The notes: generated by a model not told the origin, from the letters alone. A stretch of 64,000 nt of DNA from Paeniglutamicibacter sulfureus (GCF_030512175.1 NZ_JAULBL010000002.1:2954192-3018191), one strand, 5' to 3'. Counted from the first letter of the stretch, positions 55,923-64,000 are shown. Made by a program: numbers and translations.

Positions 55923-57349
55923 ACTTCAGCTTCCGTGGTGACCGGCGGGTGACGCTGAAGTTTTCGCAGACGGTGGACGGTGCGGACCGTCTTGATCTCG
56001 GACATCCACTCCGACTCCGTAAGCGGGACGCGCAGCGGCTTTGCTGCAGGCCACTTGATCCTCTCTCGCGTGATATCGAGCCTCCAAGTGATGATCCAAG
56101 CCACCACGATTGCCGTACACCGGGTTATCAGGACAGCTGGAAACGTCGGTTCCACTCCAAAAAAGTCCAGAAGTCCGCTTGCCCCAAAGAAAACGGCAAC
56201 AGCCAAGCCCACAGTGAGACCAGTGGCAAGCCGCGAATATCCCCGGACCCGTCGCCGCGCCATCTCCAGAAGATCCTGTTTGTAACGGCCATCAAGCGTT
56301 GCGGCTTCGCTACGCAAGGTAAGGCACTTGTTGTTGGTTGAATCCAGTTCCGTTCGTGCGTCGGCAAGCTGCTTCGTGATTTCTTGAAGGTGGGCCAGGG
56401 AACTTGCTGCCTTTTGCTCAGCCTTGGCTTTCAATTCATGACTGAATTGCATATCGTGCGACTTGGATATTGCTGAAGCTGCCGCACTCGGTGCCACGAA
56501 TGATGCCCGCGCCACCCGATCTGCCAGGAAGACATCGTCCTTGTGGCCAATGGCCGTAATAATGGGAACTTCGGAGGCGGCAATCAGTTCAGCGACAATT
56601 TCATCGTCAAACACCTGCAGCTCGGACCAATGTCCTCCTCCGCGCAGCAGAACGATCATTCCATAACGGTGTTCATGAGCTGAATGGATCAGCGAGCGCA
56701 AACGGTCCGGTGCCTTGTCCGTGCTCCACGTTATCGCTTGGTATGTGATTTTTGAGCGCTGGGAGTGGTGGCGCACCAGTTGGCGTTTGAAATCATTTGT
56801 CCCACGGGCGTTCTCGGGAGCAATGACCATTACCCGTTCAAGATTGGCATGCGGGACGGGAACTCCGGAGGTCGAATCGATATGGACCAGATCGTGCTCG
56901 AGGTGAAGACGAGGATGGCCGGGATAGCGGTCCCTGAATCGTGTAAGCAGTTCCATCTGGTCGCGGTGGAACTGGCCGTTGCGTATTGAGGGTGAACTGA
57001 TTTCGAGAGTTCGCAGTTGGAGGCGGTTGTTCCACATCCGGGTTTCGCCTCGTACTGTCAAGCTCATTCCGTCGGTCAACACCTTCTCGAGGGATGAACC
57101 GCCTTCGGTGAAGCCTTTGTCAATGCGTTTTTGTCCGTCAGGCCATATTCGACATGGAAGGAAGTGGACTCTCCCGGTGACTGCATCCTTGGTGACCAGA
57201 TCGAAATTCCAGGAGGAGTCCGGCCACTGTCGTGCATCCTTGCATTCTCCGGTGATCGAGTAAACCCTCCCCATAATCGAATCTTGAATGAACTTGCTGA
57301 GGTCTCCCGCGGATATTGTTTCGGGCGGAAAATCAAGTGGATTGTTCAT
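55919..57349 (-). CDS. Membrane-anchored exonuclease VII large-subunit-like nuclease
   Basis: A 476-residue protein. Residues 1-120 form an OB-like domain (DLSKFIQDSIMGRVYSITGE). Residues ~165-295 form the ExoVII large-subunit catalytic domain: D186 (GTNDFKRQL), R236 (LLRGGGHW) and H269 with D272 (AIGHKDDVFLAD), matching the Asp/Arg/His/Asp set of E. coli XseA. A coiled coil (~296-366) leads to two transmembrane helices (~374-398, ~402-424) and a charged tail. True XseA has no membrane segment. No xseB is adjacent. Composition is lower in GC than neighbours, suggesting transfer. The ATG at 57349 is taken; the frame extends further up but only in sequence without coding look. Confidence 0.8.
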   Translation of the reverse strand: MNNPLDFPPETISAGDLSKFIQDSIMGRVYSITGECKDARQWPDSSWNFDLVTKDAVTGRVHFLPCRIWPDGQKRIDKGFTEGGSSLEKVLTDGMSLTVRGETRMWNNRLQLRTLEISSPSIRNGQFHRDQMELLTRFRDRYPGHPRLHLEHDLVHIDSTSGVPVPHANLERVMVIAPENARGTNDFKRQLVRHHSQRSKITYQAITWSTDKAPDRLRSLIHSAHEHRYGMIVLLRGGGHWSELQVFDDEIVAELIAASEVPIITAIGHKDDVFLADRVARASFVAPSAAASAISKSHDMQFSHELKAKAEQKAASSLAHLQEITKQLADARTELDSTNNKCLTLRSEAATLDGRYKQDLLEMARRRVRGYSRLATGLTVGLAVAVFFGASGLLDFFGVEPTFPAVLITRCTAIVVAWIITWRLDITRERIKWPAAKPLRVPLTESEWMSEIKTVRTVHRLRKLQRHPPVTTEAEV

Positions 57350-57784
57350 GTCCGGGCCCTCTCGCCGGTGGCTGCTGACGGATGCTGCGAGTGTATGGCC
57401 GAGGCTACCGAAGAGGGTGGACAGATAGCAGATTCGGCACTGCCAGGGGCCAAAGGATGGAACCGAAATGCGTAGCGGCATTGCAAGTCGATGCCGACCT
57501 GCAGGCATGTCATGCCCCACGGCTCAACCGAAGCGGAGGCACCCAGGGGAACATGAAATTGCCATGCGATATCACCTGTCGGACGGAAGTCAGCGAACGG
57601 CGGCCACGGTCACCAGGGCGCCGCAGCTTTGCACCCCGCCGACCGGGGGTAACGCCCCGGCCGCCGGCGTGACGACGTCCGGGCCTGCTACGCACCACTG
57701 CGTATGGCACACACCGGAAACGTGGTGAACACTGGGACGTGTCGGCGCGAAAGGAACGCGCCACCAAACTCGGAGGAATCGGGC
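57350..57784. other. Gene-free stretch upstream of the ExoVII-like gene
   Basis: About 435 bp with no supported gene; several overlapping frames on both strands look like non-coding shadows. Confidence 0.4.
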
Positions 57785-58122
57785 ATGGAAATCAAGACTT
57801 GGGGGATCCGTGCCGCTTCGGCCGTCGGAGCCGTTGCACTGCTGTCGGTGCTGGCGGCCCCGACGGCGCCGGCCCACGAAAGTTTCAAGGAGAGGTAGTC
57901 GTATTTGGCCTATGCGAAGCAGCTGCAAGAGGGGGCGGTGGATCGCGCTGGATGATCTGGCGAACCGCTTCTTCATCCCGGGGGGTCGCCCCGAACTGCG
58001 TGGGCAAGGTAGATCTCGTCGCCTCCCTAAAACCGTGGATGGAAGAGGAAGGCATTTCGCACGTGCCCGTGATCTACAACAACTCCAACATCTCCCCGGC
58101 ATGGCCGCCGGGAAAACCATAG
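57785..58122 (+). pseudogene. Broken gene for a small secreted protein
   Basis: An ATG at 57785 opens a typical signal peptide (WGIRAASAVGAVALLSVLAA PTAPA) but stops after 37 residues at 57898. A frame shifted from it continues to 58122 with a coherent C-terminal end (KVDLVASLKPWMEEEGISHV, ending AWPPGKP). At least one frameshift separates the two parts. The family is not recognised. Confidence 0.4.
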
Positions 58123-58892
58123 GCACCGTCGGGCTGCTGGGGGAGCAACCCGCATTCCTGGGCGCGGAGGACCGCCGACAGACGGTCCACCGCGCCCAGC
58201 TTTCTATATAGGTTCTCTTGGTGCTTGTGGATCGTGCGCGGTGATACACAGAGACGGGCAGCGATGCCATTTGCCGTGCGCCCCTGGGCAACCAGGGCCA
58301 GAACCAGCTGTTCGCGCGCGGTCAGCGGGTGCTCTGGTGCGGACACCGGGGCGGTCAACAACGACTCGAGCATGCGGATGTGTGCATCCAGGCCGCGAAC
58401 AATCGGCTGGATGGACCGGGCAGACTCTTGGTCGCGCTCAAGGTAGGCGCCGTCGCTGACAAATCCGTAGGTAGCGGATTCCGGCCCGACGGTGGCCAGC
58501 GGCAGTGAGAGCTGATGGATGCTGAGACCTAGCCGGTCGATCATGGACGCTGCGAAATCGGAGACCGGCCAGCCTCGCTCCGCTGCCTGGCGAAGCGTCA
58601 CCGGCATGGGGTCGCCGGTGACGTTGTGGTAGGCGAACACCGGGTGGTCACTACCGGCCCGCTCCACCGCCAACGGCCAGTCCGAGGTGTCAAGCGCCGC
58701 GTACTGGCCGAAGATGGACGGCCCGCCGATTCCGCCGTTCATGGCCAACGGGGCACGGACCGCCGCGAAGGCACGGAACGAATCCAGCAGAGCCTCGTGC
58801 AATTGTTGACGGGCAATCCCCGGGTCGCTTTCCTGCAGGATCCCGGCGGCAGTATCGAGCCATCGGTCCCGCAACCGGTCGGAGCTCTCCAT
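58074..58892 (-). CDS. LuxR-family transcriptional regulator
   Basis: A 272-residue regulator with a C-terminal GerE-type HTH (LTAREQLVLALVAQGRTANGIAARLCVSPRTIHKHQENLYRKLG, about residues 203-246). The N-terminal sensor domain has no recognised motif. Its 3' end overlaps the broken secreted-protein gene on the other strand. The start at 58892 (MESSDRLRD) follows GGAAAGG. Confidence 0.85.
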   Translation of the reverse strand: MESSDRLRDRWLDTAAGILQESDPGIARQQLHEALLDSFRAFAAVRAPLAMNGGIGGPSIFGQYAALDTSDWPLAVERAGSDHPVFAYHNVTGDPMPVTLRQAAERGWPVSDFAASMIDRLGLSIHQLSLPLATVGPESATYGFVSDGAYLERDQESARSIQPIVRGLDAHIRMLESLLTAPVSAPEHPLTAREQLVLALVAQGRTANGIAARLCVSPRTIHKHQENLYRKLGAVDRLSAVLRAQECGLLPQQPDGAYGFPGGHAGEMLELL

Positions 58893-59176
58893 GCAGGCTT
58901 TCCTTTCCCCCAGTAAGCCGCGACGGAAGTACACGTTGGTGCTAGGTTACGCCCCTGTGCGCCCGGACGGGAGAGCCGGCGGGGAGCAGACGAGATGGAC
59001 CGGGGAAACGATGGGGACCATGGGAAGTGGAGGGGGCCGGACTTGAAGACACGCACTGCGCCGCAAGGCACCGCCAGTGCGCTTCGCGGTTATTGTTCAA
59101 GAGTGCCTATGTCTTGGTAAGCCAGCAGTTGAATTGGTGTTTGCAACCTTTGCCGGCACCCGAATGAAGGGACATC

Positions 59177-59746
59177 ATGGAACTCAAGGACCTCCTGAAG
59201 GAATTGGATGCGGGCCGCACGATCACAGGGGACTCGCCGTTGCACGTACTGATGCACCGGGTCAGCCAGGAAGCGCTGCACATAACCGGTGAGCTCAACA
59301 GCGGCTACCGGGAGCCGGACCGCGTTCGGGAGCTGCTGGCGCAGCTGACCGGAAGGCCGGTTGACGAATCCGTGACGCTCTTTCCGCCCTTCAACGCCGA
59401 CTTCGGGAAAAACATCACCCTCGGAAAGCGGATCTTCATCAATGCCGGCTGCAAGTTCCAGGACCAGGGCGGGGTGAGCATCGGGGATGACACCCTCATC
59501 GGGCACAACGTGGTCATCGCGACGCTGAACCACGACCTTGCACCGAGCCGACGCGCGGACATGCATCCTGCGCCCGTGGCCATCGGCCGCAACGTGTGGA
59601 TCGGATCCAACGCGACCATCCTGCCGGGGGTGCACATCGGGGATGATGCCGTCGTGGCCGCAGCCTCGGTCGTCACCAAGGACGTGCCAGCAGGAGCCGT
59701 TGTGGTGGGTTCCCCCGCACGGGTGGTGCGCTCGGTCACCGAGTAG
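59177..59746 (+). CDS. Maltose/galactoside O-acetyltransferase-like LbH protein
   Basis: A 189-residue left-handed beta-helix acetyltransferase. The hexapeptide repeats run from ~residue 75 (NITLGKRIFINAGC) to 180, with the catalytic His in LIGHNVVIATLNHDLAP and WIGSNATILPG. It would acetylate a sugar or similar alcohol using acetyl-CoA. The ATG follows AAGGGA. The AraC-type gene follows after 61 bp. Confidence 0.9.
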   Translation: MELKDLLKELDAGRTITGDSPLHVLMHRVSQEALHITGELNSGYREPDRVRELLAQLTGRPVDESVTLFPPFNADFGKNITLGKRIFINAGCKFQDQGGVSIGDDTLIGHNVVIATLNHDLAPSRRADMHPAPVAIGRNVWIGSNATILPGVHIGDDAVVAAASVVTKDVPAGAVVVGSPARVVRSVTE

Positions 59747-59807
59747 GACCGCCCGGCTTCGGCGCGGTCGCCATGCCGTGCCGGGGTGCGCTGATAATCT
59801 CGATCGC

Positions 59808-60221
59808 ATGAAGCAGTACGAGCTCGAGGTGCTCACCGCACTGCGCCGCGCCAAGGACATGATCGACCGCGACTACGCGAAGCCCCTTGACGTCCCCACC
59901 ATGGCGGCCAGGGCCATGATGTCCCCGGCGCACTTCTCCCGGCAGTTCAAGTCCGCCTACGGGCAGAGCCCCTACGCCTACCTGATGACCCGGCGCATCG
60001 AGCGTTCCATGGCGTTGCTCAGGTCCGGGATGAGCGTCACCGACGCCTGCATGGAGGTGGGGTGTACCTCCCTGGGATCCTTCAGCACCAGCTTCACCCA
60101 GATCACGGGCGAAAGTCCCAGTGGATACCGGAACCGGGAACATACCGCGGTGGAAGCCATGCCTGCCTGCATTGCCAAATCCGTGACCCGTCCCAAGAGC
60201 ACCAGGGTCCAACGGTACTAG
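59808..60221 (+). CDS. Short AraC-family regulator (DNA-binding domain only)
   Basis: A 137-residue protein carrying the two HTH motifs of AraC (MAARAMMSPAHFSRQFKSAYG and VTDACMEVGCTSLGSFSTSF) and no sensor domain; the C-terminal ~30 residues are basic. Small AraC proteins of this type often sit upstream of a VOC gene, as here. It probably controls that gene. Confidence 0.9.
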   Translation: MKQYELEVLTALRRAKDMIDRDYAKPLDVPTMAARAMMSPAHFSRQFKSAYGQSPYAYLMTRRIERSMALLRSGMSVTDACMEVGCTSLGSFSTSFTQITGESPSGYRNREHTAVEAMPACIAKSVTRPKSTRVQRY

Positions 60222-60397
60222 CAGCTTTCATCCCCCTTCCGGCGCCGGATGCTCGCGGATGGCCGCATGGACCGGCGCTCGCCGAGGGACACCGTGACCG
60301 GCCGCGCCCGGTAGGCAGCGGGGAGTCCTAAGCCATTCTTCGATATCGAGCAGGATCCAAGAAGCGCACCCGGGGGCTTGGTGCCTATCGTGGAGCC

Positions 60398-60799
60398 ATG
60401 GATATTTCACTGCAATACTCACACATCACCGTCAACGACGTCGACGAAGCGATCCCGTTCTACCGCGACGGGCTGGGCCTGAAGGTGGAGAACGACGTGG
60501 CCTCGGGCGAGCACCGCTGGGTCACCCTGGCCTCGGACACCCAGCCGGGGCTCGGAATCGTGCTCTCGGACCCGCACGCGGGGCGATCGGAAGCCGACGG
60601 GGACACCATGCAGGAGCTGCTCACCAAGGGTGTGCTGCCGATGACTGTCTTCAGCACCAGCGACCTTGACGCGCTCTTCGAGCAGGTTCGCGCCACCGGG
60701 GCAGAGGTCCTCCAGGAACCCATTGACCAGCCGTGGGGCCCGAAGGACTGTGCGTTCAGGGACCCCTCGGGCAACATGATCCGCCTTTCCCAGCGCTAG
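60398..60799 (+). CDS. VOC (glyoxalase/bleomycin-resistance) family protein
   Basis: A 133-residue protein with two beta-alpha-beta-beta-beta modules (ISLQYSHITVNDVDEAIPFYRDGLGL; VLQEPIDQPWGPKDCAFRDPSGNMIRLSQR). Possible metal ligands include His9 and a C-terminal Asp/Glu region. Substrate unknown. It follows the AraC-like gene and is closed by a 20-bp hairpin. Confidence 0.9.
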   Translation: MDISLQYSHITVNDVDEAIPFYRDGLGLKVENDVASGEHRWVTLASDTQPGLGIVLSDPHAGRSEADGDTMQELLTKGVLPMTVFSTSDLDALFEQVRATGAEVLQEPIDQPWGPKDCAFRDPSGNMIRLSQR

Positions 60800-60820
60800 G
60801 CACGCTCCGTCTGAGAACCG

Positions 60821-60865
60821 CAACGGGCAGGGGCATCGTCGTGCTGACGATGCCCCTGCCCGTTG
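60821..60865. terminator. Terminator after the VOC gene, shared with the convergent gene
   Basis: A perfect 20-bp stem (arms 60821-60840 and 60846-60865) with a GTGCT loop, between two convergent genes. Confidence 0.9.
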
Positions 60866-60880
60866 CCGTGGCCTGTGTGC

Positions 60881-61060
60881 CTACCGGATCGGCGGGTACG
60901 GCCCGATGGGTTCGGGTTCGGTCGGCGGATAGGGGGGTTCCGGCGCTGGCGGATGTGGAACGGGGCCCGGGTCCGGCGGCGGCTCGTTCGGCGGACCCGG
61001 TGGAACGCCGTCGGGTTCGGCCGGTTTGACCGGGGGCTCGGGAGGCTGTGGGATTGTCAT
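60881..61060 (-). CDS. Small proline-rich protein
   Basis: A 59-residue protein of which about half is proline (PPEPP, PPGPPNEPPPDPGP, PYPPTEPEP). It has no signal peptide or membrane segment. Minus-strand GAAGAAAG at 61070-61077 gives good spacing to the ATG at 61060; a GTG at 61066 would be too close. Small proline-rich proteins of this kind are found in related genomes but have no known function. Confidence 0.6.
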   Translation of the reverse strand: MTIPQPPEPPVKPAEPDGVPPGPPNEPPPDPGPVPHPPAPEPPYPPTEPEPIGPYPPIR

Positions 61061-61232
61061 GGTCACTCACTTTCTTCCGATAGTGGAGGCAAGGCCAGTG
61101 TATGGCGAGCGCCGGTGCCGGCGTAACCCCCCGCGTTATTGAGTGCCGCAGAAGCCGGCCCCTGCAGCGGAACTGCTGGTGCGACGGCTTTTCCTTGCTG
61201 GAGCCAAGGATGCTCGTTGGTACGATTGCACG

Positions 61233-61643
61233 ATGAGAATCCAGCCGATTGATCTCGTGGATGTCCTCGTCTACCTCGTGGTTCTGGGCGCGTTCACCCA
61301 GCTGTTCCCAGAGGTGATTTCCGAATCTTTTCTCCTCGCCCTTTTGACCGCGATCCTCCTCAAAGCCGTTCTTGAAATCGTGCTGGGGGTGAAGAGCAAA
61401 GTCATCGAAAGAATTCGCAGCGCGAAGAATATTGCGGCACGTGTCGTCAGCGTATGCACGCTTTTGCTCGTGCTTCCAGGTAGCAAATTCTTGGTGCTTG
61501 AACTCGTTGCGCTGCTCTTCGGCGATTCGGTGAGCCTCGGCGGGTTCTTCCAGGTGACGGCGTTGATTATCGTCCTCATGCTCGCCCGAGGTGGCGTGCG
61601 GCGAGTTTTCAAGCAGACTGACACCGTGCCAGATCAATCCTGA
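61233..61643 (+). CDS. Hypothetical membrane protein
   Basis: A 136-residue protein with about four hydrophobic segments (LVDVLVYLVVLGAFTQLF, FLLALLTAILLKAVLEIVLG, IAARVVSVCTLLLVLPG, VTALIIVLMLARGG). The ATG at 61233 is chosen; a longer frame begins at 61143. The start of the terminator hairpin lies within the last codons. GC is lower than in the core genes. No family assigned. Confidence 0.65.
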   Translation: MRIQPIDLVDVLVYLVVLGAFTQLFPEVISESFLLALLTAILLKAVLEIVLGVKSKVIERIRSAKNIAARVVSVCTLLLVLPGSKFLVLELVALLFGDSVSLGGFFQVTALIIVLMLARGGVRRVFKQTDTVPDQS

Positions 61644-61668
61644 ACAGAGCGATCTGGCACGGTGTCAG
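61618..61668 (+). terminator. Terminator overlapping the end of the membrane-protein gene
   Basis: Perfect 18-bp arms (CTGACACCGTGCCAGATC, 61618-61635, with 61651-61668) around a 15-nt loop. The left arm includes the last seven codons or so of the gene. Confidence 0.75.
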
Positions 61669-61825
61669 AATCGTGGTGGGGGTTTCGGCGAGGTATCCCT
61701 TGCAGTTGGAGCAGGGATCGTCGCAAGAGCCTAGTGCTCTAAAAAAGAGGGCCAGAGAGAATCAAACTAGTGCCGCGCTGAATGATCGTTAGCCGCATGT
61801 CGCGTTCGAAGTTATAGTGAGCGGC

Positions 61826-62251
61826 ATGCACAGGTTCATTGCGCGAGTGATCTCACTTTTTGCCCTCGTAATTGCGTCGATGCTTCTTGTGGCCGGCTGC
61901 TCACCTGTGGAGACCGCCTGCCCAGCGATTGGATATTCCAGTACGTTGAGTATTCAACTCATTGGCGACTCAAGTCAGGTATCCGAAATAACCGTTTGTG
62001 GTGGATCGAACTGCGTGGGTGAAGAAGCGCTTCAAGAGTCGATGCGGTCTGGCTACGCCGTGCAGGCTCAGCAAGACCAAGATACTTGGACCGCAACTTT
62101 GTTCTTCCCCGAAGAGCCTCTAACTCTTCTTGCCACTGACTCGACCGGTGAGGTGCTGTTCGAAACACAAATCCATCCGGAGTGGGTGCGAACTGGCGGA
62201 TCTGAGGAGTGTGGCGGGCCGATGAGCGCCAAGGTTGCAATGGAACTGTAG
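61826..62251 (+). CDS. Putative lipoprotein
   Basis: A 141-residue secreted protein with a signal peptide and lipobox LLVAGC (Cys at residue 25), followed by a Cys-containing domain (VCGGSNCVGEEA; SEECGG). A -10-like TATAGT (61813-61818) lies only 7 bp before the ATG, so the transcript may be leaderless. GTG 61817 is an alternative start. Low GC. Unknown function. Confidence 0.75.
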   Translation: MHRFIARVISLFALVIASMLLVAGCSPVETACPAIGYSSTLSIQLIGDSSQVSEITVCGGSNCVGEEALQESMRSGYAVQAQQDQDTWTATLFFPEEPLTLLATDSTGEVLFETQIHPEWVRTGGSEECGGPMSAKVAMEL

Positions 62252-62262
62252 GGTGCCAGCGC

Positions 62263-63315
62263 TTAGATCGTGTCTCCCTGCACAGGGCCTTCTGTGTTCG
62301 GCTTCCACCCGAGCGATGGCGCGACGTGCTCTGCGAAGGACTGCAGTACGTGCAGGTTGTATTCGACACCCAGCTGGTTCGGGATGGTCAGCATCAGGGT
62401 GTCGGCCGACATCACCGCGTCGTCGGCGCGCAGCTGTTCGATGAGCTTGTCCGGGGTTGCCGCGTAGGTTTTTCCGAAGGTGCTTTGCAGCCCGTCAATC
62501 ATGCCGATCTGGTCGCCGCTTTCACGTGAACGCATGCCGAAGTAGAGCTCGTCCTGCTCATTCATGATGGGGAAGACGCTGCGGCTCACGCTTACCCTGG
62601 GTGCGCCGGTGTGCCCGGCCTCCTTGTAGGCCTCACGGAAGCGATCGATCTGCTCGCGCTGCAACACGTGAAAGGGCTGGCCGGTTGCCTCGGTGAGCAG
62701 GGTCGAGCTCATCAGGTTCAGACCCTGGCGACCAACCTGCTGGGCGCTCTCGCGTGAGGCTGCACCCCACCAAATGCGGTCGCGCAGCGTCGGCGAGAAG
62801 GGTTCAATCGTGAGCCGTTGGTTTGGGCCGACCATCTGGGGATCACCCTCGACGAGCCCGTCGCCATCGAGTGCTTGCAGAAAGTACTCGAATTTGTCGC
62901 GCGCGATGTCGGCGCCTCGAGGATCCTCGGATCCCGTGTACCCAAATGCCTCGTAGCCGCGTAATGCAGTCTCGGGGGATCCTCGGCTAATGCCGATCGC
63001 AATTCGCTTGTCGGCGATGTAATCGAGTGCCGCGAGCTCCTCGGCTAGGTAGAGAGGATTTTCGTAACGCATGTCGATCACGCCGGTGCCGACCTCGATG
63101 CGCTTCGTGCGAGCAGTCATGGCGGTGAGCAGCGGCACGGGAGAGGCTGCCTGCTTCGCGAAGTGGTGCACGCGCACGTAGGCGCCGTTTACGCCGATTT
63201 CGTCCGCAGCTTGAGCGAGGTCGATGGTCTGGTGCAACATGTCGCCGGCGGTGCGCGTGTTGCTGCCGCGGACGTTGCCGTAGTGACCGAAGGAGAGGAA
63301 TCCGAAAGCTCGCAT
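62263..63315 (-). CDS. LLM class flavin-dependent oxidoreductase (luciferase-like)
   Basis: A 350-residue TIM-barrel FMN-dependent monooxygenase. FLSFGHYGNVRG at the start, RIEVGTGVIDMRYENPLYLAEELAALDYIADKRIAIGISRG, and a C-terminal MLTIPNQLGVEYNLHVLQSFAEHV match the family. The reduced flavin must come from a separate reductase. The start at 63315 (MRAFGFLSF) is chosen; an upstream extension is unlikely. The LRR-like gene is divergent. Confidence 0.9.
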   Translation of the reverse strand: MRAFGFLSFGHYGNVRGSNTRTAGDMLHQTIDLAQAADEIGVNGAYVRVHHFAKQAASPVPLLTAMTARTKRIEVGTGVIDMRYENPLYLAEELAALDYIADKRIAIGISRGSPETALRGYEAFGYTGSEDPRGADIARDKFEYFLQALDGDGLVEGDPQMVGPNQRLTIEPFSPTLRDRIWWGAASRESAQQVGRQGLNLMSSTLLTEATGQPFHVLQREQIDRFREAYKEAGHTGAPRVSVSRSVFPIMNEQDELYFGMRSRESGDQIGMIDGLQSTFGKTYAATPDKLIEQLRADDAVMSADTLMLTIPNQLGVEYNLHVLQSFAEHVAPSLGWKPNTEGPVQGDTI

Positions 63316-63405
63316 GCTTGGTGCAACATACATGCGTATGCATCTATTCCCGGTGATATCTTTGACCGAATTCATTGGTGACCAAGGAAGCGCGCGTACC
63401 AACAT

Positions 63406-63912
63406 ATGACCACTTACGCATCACTTAACCCCTACTGGCGGCAGTACTTTGCCCAACATGAAGCGCAGGGGCTCAGCCTCGAAGAGGTGCTGGGCGATAT
63501 CAACCAACTGAATCTGAAGGAACCGGGTGAGATTGATCTCGCTCTTTGCCTACAGATGCCCAAACTGCGCTTCATCAGAATCTGGGCACCGGGACCGGTC
63601 GTTGGGATCGAGAATATTCCGTTGATTCCGCAGCTGCGCGAGCTCATCATCGGGTCTGACTCTTTCACGCAGGAGCACTTGCCGCTCATCGCAGCGAGCC
63701 CACTACTGAACAACCTCGTCATCATCCAGATTCCGTTTGATGATCTTGACGCGTTGAATGATTCGCCGAGGATCAAGAGCCTGTCGCTGGTCGGTGTGAC
63801 GGCCCTTGCGCCTGAGGCAATCGCGCGCCTGACCAAGATCACCACGCTGAGAATCTCTAAGCCCGGATCCGCCGATGGTCTGGGTGGGTTCGGCCTGAGT
63901 CATCGGATATGA
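63406..63912 (+). CDS. LRR-like hypothetical protein
   Basis: A 168-residue soluble protein with irregular leucine-rich repeats (LRFIRIWAPGPVVGIENIPL, LRELIIGSDSFTQEHLPLI, NNLVIIQIPFDDLDALND, IKSLSLVGVTALAPEAIARL, TTLRISKP). Repeats of ~22-26 residues suggest a curved binding scaffold. No catalytic motif is seen. It is short for an LRR protein and ends shortly before the window edge; the remaining ~90 bases hold no supported gene. Confidence 0.65.
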   Translation: MTTYASLNPYWRQYFAQHEAQGLSLEEVLGDINQLNLKEPGEIDLALCLQMPKLRFIRIWAPGPVVGIENIPLIPQLRELIIGSDSFTQEHLPLIAASPLLNNLVIIQIPFDDLDALNDSPRIKSLSLVGVTALAPEAIARLTKITTLRISKPGSADGLGGFGLSHRI

Positions 63913-64000
63913 GCAGGGCCCCACTTTCGGCATGACTGACTGCCGGGCCTTGATGCCCGCAGTGTTCCACGCTGAGAATGATTGCGCCGATGTTCGGCTG

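Overview
The window is high-GC actinobacterial DNA, most likely from the Micrococcaceae (Arthrobacter, Paeniglutamicibacter or Glutamicibacter type). Three things point there: the gene order ileS-folC-DUF4233-ndk ... rne-rplU-rpmA-obgE-proB-proA-nadD-rsfS, a mycothiol-dependent formaldehyde/redox set (hydroxymethyl-mycothiol dehydrogenase, mycoredoxin), and a truncated DUF222-type HNH endonuclease gene at the left edge. This is a judgement from gene content and protein sequence; no search was run.

1-24 kb is conserved core. A T-box leader precedes a long eukaryote-like isoleucyl-tRNA synthetase; folC, a small membrane protein and ndk follow, closed by an 18-bp terminator. A convergent VKOR/DUF2809 pair lies between ndk and rne. 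Then come a very long RNase E/G, L21/L27, Obg, the first proline enzymes, NadD, a Pro/Ala-rich membrane-anchored protein, RsfS, tRNA-Ala(GGC), a SatD-like gene with a membrane partner, a PhnA-like zinc-ribbon protein, a flavin monooxygenase and a YggS-type PLP protein.

25-29.4 kb carries class Ib ribonucleotide reductase (nrdH-nrdI-nrdE, then nrdF behind a 16-bp perfect hairpin). The region before nrdH holds three DnaA-box-like sites and two NrdR-box-like sites 32 bp apart centre to centre.

29.7-36.7 kb is accessory. It has an IdeR/DtxR-type iron box before a two-gene operon (cytoplasmic penicillin-acylase-family enzyme plus IucB/AlcB-like acyltransferase), a RibD-type reductase, and an XRE-cupin repressor divergent from a thioredoxin-reductase-like flavoprotein.

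35.5-45.1 kb (minus strand) is a nine-gene tightly packed operon. Its order is regulator (XRE plus TetR in one chain), dehydrocarnitine cleavage enzyme, carnitine dehydrogenase, thioesterase, a dipeptide-type ABC transporter and a serine beta-lactamase-like hydrolase. The plan is carnitine to betainyl-CoA to glycine betaine, with the hydrolase possibly releasing carnitine from esters.

45.4-64 kb holds pyruvate oxidase, thioesterase and lipoate-ligase-like genes, two zinc alcohol dehydrogenases, the mycothiol/formaldehyde genes, an SRAP-family protein, and a membrane-anchored protein built on the exonuclease VII large-subunit core with its catalytic residues intact. The last is the most unusual gene here. 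The end has small regulators, a VOC protein, lipoproteins, an LLM oxidoreductase and an LRR-like protein, in DNA that looks lower in GC.
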